Shown here piece by piece: positions 9,901-17,404 of a stretch of 43,176 nt of DNA. Source of the stretch: Candidatus Saccharimonadota bacterium. Its GTDB lineage: Bacteria; Patescibacteriota; Saccharimonadia; Saccharimonadales; Saccharimonadaceae. Position numbers and translations under genes: made by a program. The notes under the pieces are model-generated. The model saw only the letters and a list, made by a program, of their open reading frames with translations, did not search any database and was not told the origin of the DNA. The DNA lies in contig JAUNOS010000002.1 of NCBI GenBank assembly GCA_030537075.1, positions 62,277 to 105,452 on the forward strand. The letters are read 5' to 3'. Every line of letters starts with the position of its first letter. Position 1 is the first letter of the stretch.

Positions 9901-10526
9901 AGTTGCGCTTTCTGCTTATCACTCAGCGTCACTTGGGCATAATACTCATGGCGCGATGCCAGGAGCGTAGGTGTTATATCGATCGCCGCCAGTTCGTCAT
10001 CGCCTGCTTTTGCCATCCGCGGCAATGGTACATAATCACCCTCTCGCAAAGCATCGCCCGCCACACATTGCAGTCGACCATCGCGCATCGTGTAAAAATT
10101 ATGATCCATCGTCGCAGTCACTGTTCGACCACATGCTGTTTCAATTGTCATCGTTTGCGGCGCCCAGTGCCGAGATAACTGCCGAACCCTTCGCCATGCC
10201 GTCTGTCCCGTTCGAGGGTCAAATGACATCGTTTCCAGCGCCTCGTTGGCCGCAAGATTCAACACCTCGCTGTCGCCAACATGCTCAATCTCTGCCTGAC
10301 GCTGCTCCATCAGTTCATCGATGTATGTGCCGATCGTCGTCGCCTCAGAAACACCTTCGCGACGCATCAGCACAGGCGACTCACCAACGACGCTTTTGCC
10401 CGACCCCGTCACGCCCAGCAACGTCTGCTCGCGTTCGCCTTGCTCCAGCCCATCTACCAGCTGAGCAATTGCCCGCGGCTGATCACCGGTGGGCTGGTAC
10501 TGTGACGATAGACGGAATTGATTCAC
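6993..10526 (-). CDS. uvrB: UvrABC excinuclease subunit B, interrupted by an in-frame intein
   Basis: DNA-damage helicase-like subunit of nucleotide excision repair. The precursor from the GTG at 10526 has 1177 residues; removing residues 45-565 (the intein) leaves a 656-residue UvrB of normal length. The N-extein ends in LLGVTGSGK and the C-extein resumes with [10 protein letters not shown], so the intein splits the Walker A motif GxxGxGK|T. Later motifs are present: the beta-hairpin block [56 protein letters not shown], and a C-terminal UVR domain ending [11 protein letters not shown]. An upstream ATG (10622) would add 32 unconserved residues, so I prefer the GTG, which is 6 bases from a TACAAT -10 box (10533-10538). 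UvrB cannot bind ATP until the intein has spliced. Confidence 0.95.
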   Translation of the reverse strand: MNQFRLSSQYQPTGDQPRAIAQLVDGLEQGEREQTLLGVTGSGKSVVGESPVLMRREGVSEATTIGTYIDELMEQRQAEIEHVGDSEVLNLAANEALETMSFDPRTGQTAWRRVRQLSRHWAPQTMTIETACGRTVTATMDHNFYTMRDGRLQCVAGDALREGDYVPLPRMAKAGDDELAAIDITPTLLASRHEYYAQVTLSDKQKAQLEAAGVSRQKIWRVVHEGERLSLSDVMRAGLVTDHMTVVGYNGKAALPLRLPVTDDLLRLIGYYIAEGCHTDSYITLSTGSVDVAQALEAAVSSLGLSARQRPDSYDYQVNHVGLSDVLLAWCGRLSSGKHVPGWWPQLSRRQLGVLLGAYFDGDGSVEQRALTMTTVSDRLASDLQYIGDWLGVSLRRHARTVKYGAEQRTAYVVSASGAERLKLAAILELQVAHKRRAVEQVRNAAAALNTNVDIVPLYGADFRTFRRGYQLSQQSIADMAGVNRSLISMIEKGVRRPSRDVMSRLLRAMDDRGYEVAEWRYLTELRWGKIATISLEKKQQRVYDFSVAGNETFLAGSGGIFVHNTFTMANIIAQANVPTLVLAHNKTLAAQLFAEFKEFFPDNEVHYFVSYFDYYQPEAYIASSDTYIEKDSKINDEIDRLRHAATSALLTRRDVIIVASVSCIYGIGSPDTYADMALTVRRGERRVQDKFVRLLTDIQYKRNDIDFARGTFRVRGDVVDIYPAGQDQAVRVEFFGDEVDRITKIDALTGEILDEPESVTIFPSSHYATPRERIERAILGIEQEFAERLQWFEAHDKHLEAQRLAQRTKYDLEMLRETGFVKGIENYSRYLTDREPGEQPATLIDYFPDDWLLLVDESHMTLPQVRAMYNGDRARKEVLVEHGFRLPSALDNRPLRFDEFEKHINQAIYVSATPGDYEIAHSPKPAEQLIRPTGLLDPPIEVRPTDGQVDDLMEEIRRAVAHGHRVLVTTLTKRMAEDLSTYLSDNGVKTAYLHSEIDTLERGDILKELRLGTYDVLVGINLLREGLDLPEVSLVAIMDADKEGFLRSESALIQTIGRAARHAEGRVLMYGDTVTDSMRRAIDETNRRRAVQQAYNEKHGITPQTIQKKIDDGLRSIIPQKESDKKPKLDLKKIPKDEYGALIKELTGQMELHSANLEFEKAAELRDIIADIRGMM
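8832..10394 (-). mobile_element. Intein in the UvrB P-loop, with LAGLIDADG endonuclease motifs and an embedded XRE-like HTH
   Basis: 521 in-frame codons. Splicing motifs: N-terminal Ser1 in [10 protein letters not shown] (block A); TATMDH with the TxxH pattern at residues 95-98 (block B); [19 protein letters not shown] then FVHN at the end (blocks F and G, penultimate His520, Asn521). The +1 extein residue is Thr. The homing-endonuclease part shows two LAGLIDADG-like motifs, [12 protein letters not shown] (about 221-232) and [13 protein letters not shown] (about 308-320), with acidic residues kept. Between the endonuclease and block F, residues 412-475 contain a Cro/XRE-like helix-turn-helix ([20 protein letters not shown], then [11 protein letters not shown]). 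All splicing residues look intact, so it is probably an active or recently active intein. Confidence 0.93.
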
Positions 10527-10532
10527 CTTTCT

Positions 10533-10538
10533 ATTGTA
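10533..10538 (-). promoter_or_regulatory. -10 box of uvrB, leaderless arrangement
   Basis: TACAAT on the minus strand, 6 bases before the GTG at 10526. The divergent LOG promoter lies within 50 bp, so the two genes share a compact intergenic region. Confidence 0.55.
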
Positions 10539-10553
10539 GCACCTCTGGGTAAC

Positions 10554-10583
10554 TTGACATATACGAACCGCTTGTGCTATAAT
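10554..10583 (+). promoter_or_regulatory. Sigma-70-type promoter of the LOG-family gene
   Basis: TTGACA (10554-10559), an 18-base spacer and TATAAT (10578-10583). Transcription should start near 10590. Confidence 0.75.
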
Positions 10584-10625
10584 GAAAGGAGATATTGTGA
10601 CAAAACAAAAAGGACAATCCAATCT

Positions 10626-11297
10626 ATGAATGACCAGACCACCTGTATTCCTCGACAGCTCCAGCTACAAGCTGCCATGTTCCGCCTCGGCAATGTGGAT
10701 GATGAAATTCACGCCGGATACGAGGTGCTTCGCAAATACCACCGCACCGTGACTATTTTTGGCTCGGCGCGCACGCCCGAAACCAGCGAATACTACCAAA
10801 AAGCTCGCGAACTAGCTGGTCGCCTGGCCAAGGCCGGTTACGCTGTAGTGACCGGCGGCGGCCCTGGCATCATGGAAGCGGCTAACCGCGGCGCCAAGGA
10901 AGCCGGCGGCGATTCGATCGGGTTTAATATCCACCTGCCCTTTGAACAAGACCCTAACCCCTATACGACTGATGCATTCACCTTTTCACACTTTGCACCG
11001 CGTAAAATCGTCATGACCATGATGGCGGACGCCTATGTATACTTCCCGGGCGGCTTTGGCACCATGGACGAGCTGGCGGAGATTCTAACGCTAACCCAAA
11101 CCAGCAAGATTAACCGTGCGCCAATTATTCTGTTTGATAAAAAGTTTTGGACAAAGTGGGATGAATTCGCAAGGGAAAATATGCTTTGTGAACGAGGACT
11201 GATTTCTGACGGCGACGAACACATCTACATGATGACCGAAAACCTCGACGAAATCATGCAGATCGTCCAGGGCAATACTACCTACTGCAACCACTAG
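10626..11297 (+). CDS. LOG-family protein (nucleoside 5'-monophosphate phosphoribohydrolase-like)
   Basis: Rossmann-fold protein of the TIGR00730/LOG group (223 residues). These enzymes split nucleoside 5'-monophosphates, including cytokinin ribotides, into base and ribose-5-phosphate. The diagnostic motifs are [18 protein letters not shown] and the catalytic [10 protein letters not shown] chose the ATG at 10626, with AAAAGGA 11 bases upstream. A longer reading would start inside the promoter. A tiny open frame GTG (10597) to TGA (10629), encoding [10 protein letters not shown], overlaps this ATG. The gene converges on the minus-strand gene at 11294, sharing a CTAG that gives both stop codons. 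The bacterial substrate is uncertain, but release of ribose-5-phosphate would feed the pentose-phosphate genes next door. Confidence 0.88.
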   Translation: MNDQTTCIPRQLQLQAAMFRLGNVDDEIHAGYEVLRKYHRTVTIFGSARTPETSEYYQKARELAGRLAKAGYAVVTGGGPGIMEAANRGAKEAGGDSIGFNIHLPFEQDPNPYTTDAFTFSHFAPRKIVMTMMADAYVYFPGGFGTMDELAEILTLTQTSKINRAPIILFDKKFWTKWDEFARENMLCERGLISDGDEHIYMMTENLDEIMQIVQGNTTYCNH

Positions 11298-11971
11298 TCT
11301 TTGGCTGAAGCGCGGCGGCGTTTTGTCGACTTTGCGGACTTGGTGCGTTTGGTAGCTTTTTTGCTGACCTTCACTTTTTTGGCTGGCCGCGAGAAAGCGA
11401 TGTTTTGCTTCTGCTGGGCCATCTGCTGCGCCTGAGGAATTGATGGGCGCGAAAAAGCTGGTGGGGCTACTGGAAGACCGTGCAGTGGATGTAATAGCGC
11501 CTGGGCGCGCTCCGTATAGCAAATGCCACCCTGACAGACGACCCGCTCGACTGTTTCATTATGCGTTGCAGGGTGTTCGGTGTAGCGGCGAGTGATCTCA
11601 TAGCCAAGCCCTCGGCGCCCCTGGTATGTCTTATGTTGACCCAGCGGCAACTGGTGGTGATAATTCTCAATGATATCGATGGGATGAAATGAAATGACTT
11701 GCCCATCAAAGTCCATGAGCACCCACTCGGATGCCTTCGCCCAGGCAACTTGCTCGATACGTGGGGCCAGTGCCATCAGCGCCTGGTAAACCTCTGGTGC
11801 GGTCGTATCGCTCGGATCAAACCCCAGCGCACGGATGATGGAATGACCACGCGCTAAAATATCAGCGATCAGCCGCACGTCGCTATCGTCGCCAGCCATC
11901 CGCTGCAGCTCATGGAGCGCGATGCGCGTCTGTAACGATTCACCAAGTAGCTTTTCGAGATTTTTTGCCAT
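11294..11971 (-). CDS. Uncharacterised protein with a lysine-rich, histone-like C-terminal tail
   Basis: No family recognised. From the ATG at 11971 (AAAAGGAG upstream) the product has 225 residues. Residues 1-150 look globular (KNLEKLLGESLQTRIALHEL; then WVLMDFDGQVISFHPIDIIE). The last 45 residues are almost pure Lys/Arg/Ser/Ala/Thr (KKVKVSKKATKRTKSAKSTK and onward), like histone H1 or bacterial nucleoid-protein tails, so nucleic-acid or polyanion binding is plausible. It is the last gene after fba-pfkB, with 2 bases of spacing. Its stop codon overlaps that of the convergent LOG gene, leaving no room for a normal terminator between the two. Confidence 0.75.
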   Translation of the reverse strand: MAKNLEKLLGESLQTRIALHELQRMAGDDSDVRLIADILARGHSIIRALGFDPSDTTAPEVYQALMALAPRIEQVAWAKASEWVLMDFDGQVISFHPIDIIENYHHQLPLGQHKTYQGRRGLGYEITRRYTEHPATHNETVERVVCQGGICYTERAQALLHPLHGLPVAPPAFSRPSIPQAQQMAQQKQNIAFSRPAKKVKVSKKATKRTKSAKSTKRRRASAKD

Positions 11972-11973
11972 AG

Positions 11974-12936
11974 CTAGTACTCCTTTTCGTGTAACGGCAT
12001 AGCGTGGAGCACCACTCCCTGCCGTAAAATACCTGTTTTTGCACCGATCTGATCGACGACTGCGCTGGCATTTGCGCTGGCGAAGCACACTGCGTCGGCC
12101 AGCCCCGCACCCTGCATCCAGTGGCTTAAAAATCCACTGGCGAAGGCATCGCCCGCACCCGTTCGATCAACACTTTCCTTGCTGCTATACATCCCTGCTC
12201 GCACGATCGTCTTGCCATCAGTTGCCATGGAGCCGTTCACGCCATCCGTAAGCAACACTACTGGCACCAGGCGCGACCCTGCGCGCACGAGCTCCTCAAG
12301 CTCGCTCCCCTCCACCAGTTGCTGCATTTCTTGTTTATTTACTGACAAGACATCAACATCTTCTAGAAGACCGATGAGCTGGTCGCGCTGAGCAAGTTCT
12401 TTTTTGCCTGGGTTAAAGCAGATTTTCATACCGCGTTCTTTGGCTTCACGAAAGAGCTTGTCAAGAATCGTCATCTGACCAGCAAGCGTCGAGACATACA
12501 GCCAGTCGGCCTGCGCATCTTTCAGTGTGAAATCAGCCGGATGGTAGTGCGTTGATGCGCCGCGATAGGTCAGAATGGTGCGCTCGCCATTTGGCGCCAA
12601 GAGGAGCACCGAATAGCCTGTGTTATAGGTGTCAGAAAATGACACCAGACGCGTATCGACACCCTCTGCGTCAAGGTCATCCAGCACTGCCTGTGCTGCT
12701 GGATCACGCCCTAGCACCCCCATGAAGCTCGCGTCGTGGCCTTGGCGAGTAAAGGTCACCGCGGCATTTGTAGCACCGCCACCGGTTGAAAAATGAATTT
12801 GATTGACATCGGCTTTTGCACCGAGCTCCAGTTTCGCGAAGCAATGCTCGGGGCTTTCGCACACAGGGCGCAGTGCATCGGAGTGACTCAAAAAGACATC
12901 CTGCACCCCAGCGCCGACGGTGATAACCCGCGCCAC
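11974..12936 (-). CDS. PfkB-family carbohydrate kinase
   Basis: Ribokinase-like sugar kinase of 320 residues. Key motifs are the N-terminal FSTGGGATNAAVTFTRQG sugar-binding glycines, LSVNKQEMQQLVEG, and the C-terminal anion-hole and catalytic Asp block DRTGAGDAFASGF. The start is a GTG that overlaps the fba stop (TAGTG), so the kinase and aldolase are translationally coupled. That coupling makes a phosphofructokinase-type reaction (fructose-6-P or fructose-1-P) attractive, which would give fba its substrate in a lineage where classical PfkA is often missing. Ribokinase, adenosine kinase or another sugar kinase activity cannot be excluded from sequence. Confidence 0.88.
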   Translation of the reverse strand: MARVITVGAGVQDVFLSHSDALRPVCESPEHCFAKLELGAKADVNQIHFSTGGGATNAAVTFTRQGHDASFMGVLGRDPAAQAVLDDLDAEGVDTRLVSFSDTYNTGYSVLLLAPNGERTILTYRGASTHYHPADFTLKDAQADWLYVSTLAGQMTILDKLFREAKERGMKICFNPGKKELAQRDQLIGLLEDVDVLSVNKQEMQQLVEGSELEELVRAGSRLVPVVLLTDGVNGSMATDGKTIVRAGMYSSKESVDRTGAGDAFASGFLSHWMQGAGLADAVCFASANASAVVDQIGAKTGILRQGVVLHAMPLHEKEY

Positions 12937-13847
12937 TAGACTACCGCCCTCCGGCTCGATCCGAAGGCCATGATCTTTTCTTCGACCACCGCCTGGACTG
13001 CTTCATAGACGGGCGGCATCAGCTTGACGATGGCGTATTCGTCTGGGTTTTCGCGCAGGACTTTCTCCAGTGTCGTTCGGAAGGCGTAGCGCATGTCAGA
13101 ATTGATATTAATTTTACTGACGCCAATCTTGGCAGCATCACCGAAGTAGTGCAGCGGCGTACCCGACCCGCCATGTAGGCTAATCTGACAATGAATCGCA
13201 TCGCGCACTGCCTGCAATAACTCGAGATCAAGAACCTTCGGCACCGGATACTTGCCGTGCAAGTTGCCGACCGCCGCTGCGAAAGTATCGATGCCAGTTG
13301 CCTCGACGAAAGCCGCTGCGCCCTCTGGTGTGGAGAAGGTTTTTTTGATCTCTTCATAATCAATCGCTTCTTTGTGGACATTTGAACTGCCGCCGAAATA
13401 GTGCGGCTCCGACTCTACCAATGCGCCAGTGAACTTGGCATATTCGACCACTTCACGAGTCTTGGCGATAATTTCTTCATCGCTGGCATCATGGTTCGCC
13501 TGCGAGATGTCGATGTGGATGAATTCATAGCCAGCGTCAATGGCCCGCTTGCAACCCTCGACCGTCGGTGCATGGTCGAGGTTCAGATACATCTCGATAC
13601 CATACTCGGCTTTGTAGTTATCCACCAGGTCGCGCACATTTTCCAGCCCCATGGCCTTTACTTCACCGTCTGAGACTTCGACCAGCACCGGTGACTGCAG
13701 TTTTTGCGCTGCCCTGGCCACTGCTATCAAGGTTTCTTGATTGTCGATATTAAACGCGCCCACCGCGAAATGTTGCGCCCTCGTGCGCTGCATGAGGTGC
13801 CGCGCCCGTGTGGTGTTGTGCCGAATTTCTGAAATGGTCAGTCCCAT
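12936..13847 (-). CDS. fba: Class II fructose-bisphosphate aldolase
   Basis: Zinc-dependent aldolase linking fructose-1,6-bisphosphate with the two triose phosphates (303 residues). The metal and active-site motifs are LNLDHAPT (Asp91, His92), VGNLHGKYP (His197) and SLHGGSGTP (His225). AFNIDNQETLIAVARAA near the N-terminus is the normal family start. The ATG at 13847 follows a G-rich Shine-Dalgarno-like AAGGGGG. A TATACT -10 box at 13871-13876 gives a short leader, so fba probably heads the fba-pfkB-lysine-rich-protein operon. A tagatose-bisphosphate aldolase activity is possible in this family but less likely. Confidence 0.95.
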   Translation of the reverse strand: MGLTISEIRHNTTRARHLMQRTRAQHFAVGAFNIDNQETLIAVARAAQKLQSPVLVEVSDGEVKAMGLENVRDLVDNYKAEYGIEMYLNLDHAPTVEGCKRAIDAGYEFIHIDISQANHDASDEEIIAKTREVVEYAKFTGALVESEPHYFGGSSNVHKEAIDYEEIKKTFSTPEGAAAFVEATGIDTFAAAVGNLHGKYPVPKVLDLELLQAVRDAIHCQISLHGGSGTPLHYFGDAAKIGVSKININSDMRYAFRTTLEKVLRENPDEYAIVKLMPPVYEAVQAVVEEKIMAFGSSRRAVV

Positions 13848-13870
13848 ATGCCCCCTTCTTACTTATGCTT

Positions 13871-13876
13871 AGTATA
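13871..13876 (-). promoter_or_regulatory. -10 box of the fba operon
   Basis: TATACT on the minus strand, about 23 bases before the fba ATG, in the 55-base gap after the transketolase genes. Confidence 0.5.
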
Positions 13877-13902
13877 CCAGTAACGAGCACATCTGAAAAG
13901 AG

Positions 13903-14865
13903 CTAGCGCGAAAGGAATTGGCGGATCAGAGCAGCAAGCGACATGACATCAAGGCCATGTTTTTGCCATAGCTCCTGCATTTGACCACTCTCGCCGAACG
14001 CATCGCGCACCCCGAGACGCAGTACCGGCAAGGGGCGACGCTCACTCAAGAGCTCCGCCACCGCCGAACCAAATCCTCCCGCCACTTGCGCCTCTTCAGC
14101 CGTCACCACTTGACCGCATTTCTGAGCTGCAGCGAGCACTGCAGCCTCGTCCAGTGGCTTGATGGTCGGTAGATGCACGACTTCTGCCTGGATGCCCTCA
14201 GCCGCCAACTGCTCCGCTGCCATCAGTAGCTGGTAGCTCATCGTTCCTGTCCCGAGGAGCGCCACATCGCCTCCCTCGCGCAGCGTATAGCCCTTCCCGA
14301 TATCAAGTCCATCATGCGCCAAAAATACCGGCGTCTTCTCGCGCGGGAGACGAATATAATTCGGGCGCTCGTCAAGAGCCATCAGCGCCGCAAACAAAGC
14401 CGCCTCCGTCGCATCGCCGGGTGCCAACACGACCATGTTTGGCAGAGCCCGCATCAGTGCGATATCTTCCAGCATTTGATGAGTCGCACCATCGGGTCCG
14501 ACATTCAGCCCAGCGTGCGAGCCTACGAGTTTGACCGGCTGATTATTAAGACAGATGGTTGTGCGAATCTGCTCCCAGTTGCGACCTGGACTAAACGCAG
14601 CGTAGCTAGCGGCGAACGGCACCGCGCCCATGGCAGCTAAACCCGAGGCCATGGTCACCAGATGCTGTTCTGCGACACCAACCTCGATACAGCGCGGGCG
14701 ACCGACCTCGCGAGCAAATTCACCGAACCCGACACTTTCCATGAGGTCAGCACTCAGTGCAACCACGCGCCTGTCTCGTCGCGCCACATCCACTAGCCCA
14801 CGACCGAACCCAACGCGCATCGCCTCGTGCATCGGCTCCTGCCAGTCATCCCGCAAAAGACTCAT
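13903..14865 (-). CDS. Transketolase, C-terminal half (pyrimidine-binding and C-terminal domains)
   Basis: Second polypeptide of a split transketolase (320 residues). It carries the pyrimidine-binding domain with the cofactor-activating Glu in RCIEVGVAEQHLVTMASGLA, and GSHAGLNVGPDGATHQ, followed by the C-terminal regulatory domain (GDVALLGTGTMSYQLL onward). With the N-terminal half it moves C2 units between pentose, heptose and triose phosphates. The ATG overlaps the stop of the N-terminal gene (ATGA at 14862-14865), so the two chains are made in equal amounts. Split transketolases are common in archaea and CPR bacteria, so this is a natural arrangement and not a broken gene. Confidence 0.93.
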   Translation of the reverse strand: MSLLRDDWQEPMHEAMRVGFGRGLVDVARRDRRVVALSADLMESVGFGEFAREVGRPRCIEVGVAEQHLVTMASGLAAMGAVPFAASYAAFSPGRNWEQIRTTICLNNQPVKLVGSHAGLNVGPDGATHQMLEDIALMRALPNMVVLAPGDATEAALFAALMALDERPNYIRLPREKTPVFLAHDGLDIGKGYTLREGGDVALLGTGTMSYQLLMAAEQLAAEGIQAEVVHLPTIKPLDEAAVLAAAQKCGQVVTAEEAQVAGGFGSAVAELLSERRPLPVLRLGVRDAFGESGQMQELWQKHGLDVMSLAALIRQFLSR

Positions 14866-15695
14866 CCGTACACCTCCAGTTGCGCGAGTGCTCGCTCAGC
14901 ATCCTCGGCACTTGGCGCCTTGCCATGCCACGTATGGTCATACTCCATAAAATCAACACCGCGACCCGGGATGGTATGGGCGATGATAACGCTTGGTCGC
15001 GAGGTGATGGAGCGCGCCATACTGGTCGCCTCGATGATACTCTGCATATTATGCCCATCAACCTCCTGCACATGCCAGCCAAAGCTTTCCCATTTATCGC
15101 GCAGATCCTCCAGCGGCATCACATCCTCCGTCTGACCGCCAATCTGGATATTATTTCGGTCAACGATGGCAATCAATTGGCCTAATTGATATTTGGCGGC
15201 CGACATCGCTGCCTCCCAAATGTTTCCCTCGTTCAATTCCCCATCACCCAGCGTGCAATACACGAAACGATGCGGTGACGGCTCCAAATGGTGCAAATGA
15301 TACGCCATGCCAACTGCCTGGCTGAGGCCCGAGCCGAGCGGCCCGCTGGTTGTCTCTAGACCTGGTAGCATGGTCCGCTCCGGATGCCCCTGCAGACGCG
15401 AGCCCAGACGCCGCAAGGTGCCGAGTTCACTCGACGGGAAAAAGCCACGCGCCGCCATCACAGCGTAGAGCAGCGGTGCATAGTGACCATTACTCATCAC
15501 CAAAAGATCACGCTCCGGCCAATCTGGCTGCTCTGCATCGATCCGCATCACGTGAAAGTAAAGCGCTGTCATCACCTCCGTAAAGCCAAGTGGACCTGCC
15601 GCATGACCACTTCCCGCCACCTGGAGCTGACGAATAATCGCGCGGCGCACTTCCAGCGCCACACGCTCGAGTTGAGGTATCGTCAGACCACCCAT
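14862..15695 (-). CDS. Transketolase, N-terminal half (thiamine-diphosphate-binding domain)
   Basis: First polypeptide of the split transketolase (277 residues). The ThDP/Mg motif is complete: CTLGDGELNEGNIWEAAMSA continuing into DRNNIQIGG, matching GDGx(25-30)N. SGHAAGPLGFTEVMTALYF near residue 30 and GPLGSGLSQAVGMAYHL (about 117) are typical. An AAGGA lies 6 bases before the ATG. The gene follows rpe by 9 bases, so rpiB-rpe-tktN-tktC form one operon for the non-oxidative pentose-phosphate pathway. Confidence 0.93.
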   Translation of the reverse strand: MGGLTIPQLERVALEVRRAIIRQLQVAGSGHAAGPLGFTEVMTALYFHVMRIDAEQPDWPERDLLVMSNGHYAPLLYAVMAARGFFPSSELGTLRRLGSRLQGHPERTMLPGLETTSGPLGSGLSQAVGMAYHLHHLEPSPHRFVYCTLGDGELNEGNIWEAAMSAAKYQLGQLIAIVDRNNIQIGGQTEDVMPLEDLRDKWESFGWHVQEVDGHNMQSIIEATSMARSITSRPSVIIAHTIPGRGVDFMEYDHTWHGKAPSAEDAERALAQLEVYG

Positions 15696-15704
15696 GCGTC
15701 GTCC

Positions 15705-16355
15705 TTACCCCAGGACACCCGTCTTGGTAATTTCTTGCTGCAGCTGACTAAAGGCAGCGTGCGGATCGCTGGATTTTTGGATGGCACCGCCAACGTTCAG
15801 CACATTGACGCCGCCCTGCACCAGGCTATAGGCATTGTCCACCATGACGCCGCCATCCCAGCCAATTTCGACATTTGGGTTGATAGTCTTGATAAGGCGA
15901 ATCTTCTCCAGCTGCATCAAGCTCGCCGAGCCGCCAAACTTACCGAGCTCACCACTAAAAATAAGGACATGTTCTGCCTCTTTGATGAGCGCCTCAACCG
16001 TCCGTGGCACCGTCGGTCGCAGCAGCGCCAGGCCGGCCATGATGCCCGCCTGCTTGATATCGCGTAGCGCCCGTAAGACATCGGCCTCGGCCTCGGCATG
16101 CACGATGATAAGGTGCGGACGCAGCGCGATGAGCTTCGGTACGTATTCGTCGAGCTTGTGCGCCATGAGATGAATATCGATCGTCCAGCCCGCCGGCGCC
16201 CACAGTTCGGACACGCCCACGGTAAAGCTGGGCGCAAACTCACCGTCAGTTAGGTCGATATGTACCCGTTCGGCAAAGCCAGTGATGCGCTCCACCTGCT
16301 CCTTGTACTGCTCAGCGCTCTCGGCGAGCACTGCTGGTGCGATAATAGCGCTCAT
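15705..16355 (-). CDS. rpe: Ribulose-phosphate 3-epimerase
   Basis: TIM-barrel epimerase interconverting ribulose-5-P and xylulose-5-P (216 residues). The metal/acid motif is HIDLTDGEFAPSFTVG (residues 32-47), with DIHLMAH following; EIGWDGGVMVDNAYSLVQGG and NVLNVGGAIQKS give the phosphate-binding loops. The motif is somewhat divergent from the usual DVMDG form, but the order of elements is intact. It overlaps rpiB by 4 bases (ATGA). A related hexulose-phosphate epimerase function cannot be excluded by sequence, but the neighbours support rpe. Confidence 0.9.
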   Translation of the reverse strand: MSAIIAPAVLAESAEQYKEQVERITGFAERVHIDLTDGEFAPSFTVGVSELWAPAGWTIDIHLMAHKLDEYVPKLIALRPHLIIVHAEAEADVLRALRDIKQAGIMAGLALLRPTVPRTVEALIKEAEHVLIFSGELGKFGGSASLMQLEKIRLIKTINPNVEIGWDGGVMVDNAYSLVQGGVNVLNVGGAIQKSSDPHAAFSQLQQEITKTGVLG

Positions 16356-16804
16356 GCCAGCTCATCCAGTTGCGCATTGCGCCGGTTAAATCGTGCGGCA
16401 TTAGCATATGGTGTATTCAGCCAGGTTTCGATGATGCCCTTCCAGGCCGCTTCATTATCCTCCAGCACCCGTGCTGGCAGACAGAGGACATTGGAGTTAT
16501 TATCATTTCGCGTCATTTTCGCTTCGTAGGCGTCCCATATGAGGCTGGCGCGAATACCCCGAAAACGGTTAGCTGCCATGCACATCCCCTGGCCGCCACC
16601 ACAAAGCAGAATCGCCCGCGGGTCGTCACTCGTATCACCGATAACGCGCAGCGCTGCCGCCTGAGCGAATTGTGGAAAATCATCATCTGGGTTTAGCTCC
16701 TTGCCACCGACGTCCTCGACGTCATAGCCATTTTTTACCAAGTAGGCGAACACCTGCTCTTTCAGATGAAACCCACGATGATCCGAACCCAAATAAATCT
16801 TCAT
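16352..16804 (-). CDS. rpiB: Ribose-5-phosphate isomerase B
   Basis: RpiB/LacAB-type isomerase of 150 residues converting ribose-5-P and ribulose-5-P. It begins MKIYLGSDHRGFHLKE, has the catalytic Cys68 in ILLCGGGQGMCMAANRF, and keeps RNDNNSNVLCLPARV for sugar binding. It is the first gene of rpiB-rpe-tktN-tktC. A TATACT box (16811-16816) ends 6 bases before the ATG and there is no Shine-Dalgarno sequence, so the mRNA is probably leaderless. Confidence 0.94.
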   Translation of the reverse strand: MKIYLGSDHRGFHLKEQVFAYLVKNGYDVEDVGGKELNPDDDFPQFAQAAALRVIGDTSDDPRAILLCGGGQGMCMAANRFRGIRASLIWDAYEAKMTRNDNNSNVLCLPARVLEDNEAAWKGIIETWLNTPYANAARFNRRNAQLDELA

Positions 16805-16810
16805 GTGTTT

Positions 16811-16816
16811 AGTATA
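16811..16816 (-). promoter_or_regulatory. -10 box of rpiB, leaderless arrangement
   Basis: TATACT on the minus strand, 6 bases from the rpiB start codon. It lies back to back with the promoter of the plus-strand unit starting at 16867. Confidence 0.6.
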
Positions 16817-16866
16817 AGCGGGATGAGGGGAATTTGCAAGGAAGGCGGTGAAATGGGGCGAAAGTA

Positions 16867-16895
16867 TTGACTTTTTTCGTTCAGTATGATATATA
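16867..16895 (+). promoter_or_regulatory. Promoter of the structured-leader unit
   Basis: TTGACT (16867-16872), a 17-base spacer, and TATATA (16890-16895) in an alternating AT tract. Transcription should start near 16902, which gives a leader of about 118 bases before the ATG. Confidence 0.6.
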
Positions 16896-16907
16896 TATAT
16901 CAGCCTT

Positions 16908-16998
16908 TTTGACAGATTTATCGCAATTTGTCAAACCGTGCTTCGCTCGTGGCGTCAGATACGCCACTGGGCTTGAGGCGCGGAACGGCCGCACCTCA
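16908..16998 (+). promoter_or_regulatory. Leader RNA with three consecutive hairpins
   Basis: Three inverted repeats lie in the untranslated leader. Hairpin 1 pairs TTTGACA (16908-16914) with TGTCAAA (16929-16935). Hairpin 2 pairs GTGGCGT (16949-16955) with ACGCCAC (16961-16967) around the loop CAGAT. Hairpin 3 pairs TGAGG-C-GCGG (16974-16983) with CCGC-A-CCTCA (16989-16998) around AACGG. The ribosome binding site GGAAGGAG (17007-17014) follows 8 bases later. A cis-regulatory RNA is likely; I do not recognise a known riboswitch class. Hairpin 1 could also be a DNA operator. Confidence 0.55.
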
Positions 16999-17019
16999 TG
17001 GACAACGGAAGGAGTGGCT

Positions 17020-17340
17020 ATGTCCACCATCACCATCGGATTCCTGGCTATCCTGCTTATGATGGTTATCATGAGCGTCATGGCCATCGAGGGGATGCGA
17101 CGGAACATCCCCGCCTGGATTCTAACCGGAGCAGGATGCGTCCTGCTTCTGGGAGGTACGGGGAGCTGGTGGCTAGGAAGCCTCGAGCTTCCGACTGAGG
17201 CGCACAGCCTCAGCTGGCTGATAGCACCCCTGAGGGCGCTGCCGGACGTCGTCTGGATAGGCGAGGCCATCATGGGCCTCATCCTGCTGGCTGTCGCCCT
17301 GGTCCTGGCCTTGCTGAAGATATTTCGGCAAGGTGAGTGA
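17020..17340 (+). CDS. Small three-span membrane protein of unknown function
   Basis: The ATG at 17020, with GGAAGGAG 5 bases upstream, gives 106 residues. Hydrophobic segments are at about 4-23 (IGFLAILLMMVIMSVMA), 31-50 (AWILTGAGCVLLLGGTGSWW) and 76-100 (VWIGEAIMGLILLAVALVLA), with a short basic tail. No family is recognised. It is the only plus-strand gene between two minus-strand operons and has its own promoter, long structured leader and strong terminator, so it is transcribed alone. A stress-induced or transferred small membrane protein is possible; the sequence gives no direct function. Confidence 0.75.
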   Translation: MSTITIGFLAILLMMVIMSVMAIEGMRRNIPAWILTGAGCVLLLGGTGSWWLGSLELPTEAHSLSWLIAPLRALPDVVWIGEAIMGLILLAVALVLALLKIFRQGE

Positions 17341-17404
17341 GGTGCCCCGCGCCAGCAGAGGCGCACTACTAAATATTCTGCGAAACCGCCGGAAAGCCCG
17401 GCGT

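Noticed and set aside
9971-10552. A 193-codon plus-strand open frame over the intein and uvrB start
   Set aside because: It is a reverse-strand shadow of the intein, rich in Ser/Pro/His/Arg, with no ribosome site and no recognisable motif.
13903-15695. A transketolase broken by frameshift
   Set aside because: The two halves break exactly at the domain boundary, overlap by ATGA and each has a proper start; natural split transketolases are well known.
15384-16067. A 227-codon plus-strand open frame
   Set aside because: It is antisense to tktN and rpe, both well-conserved enzymes; no start signals.
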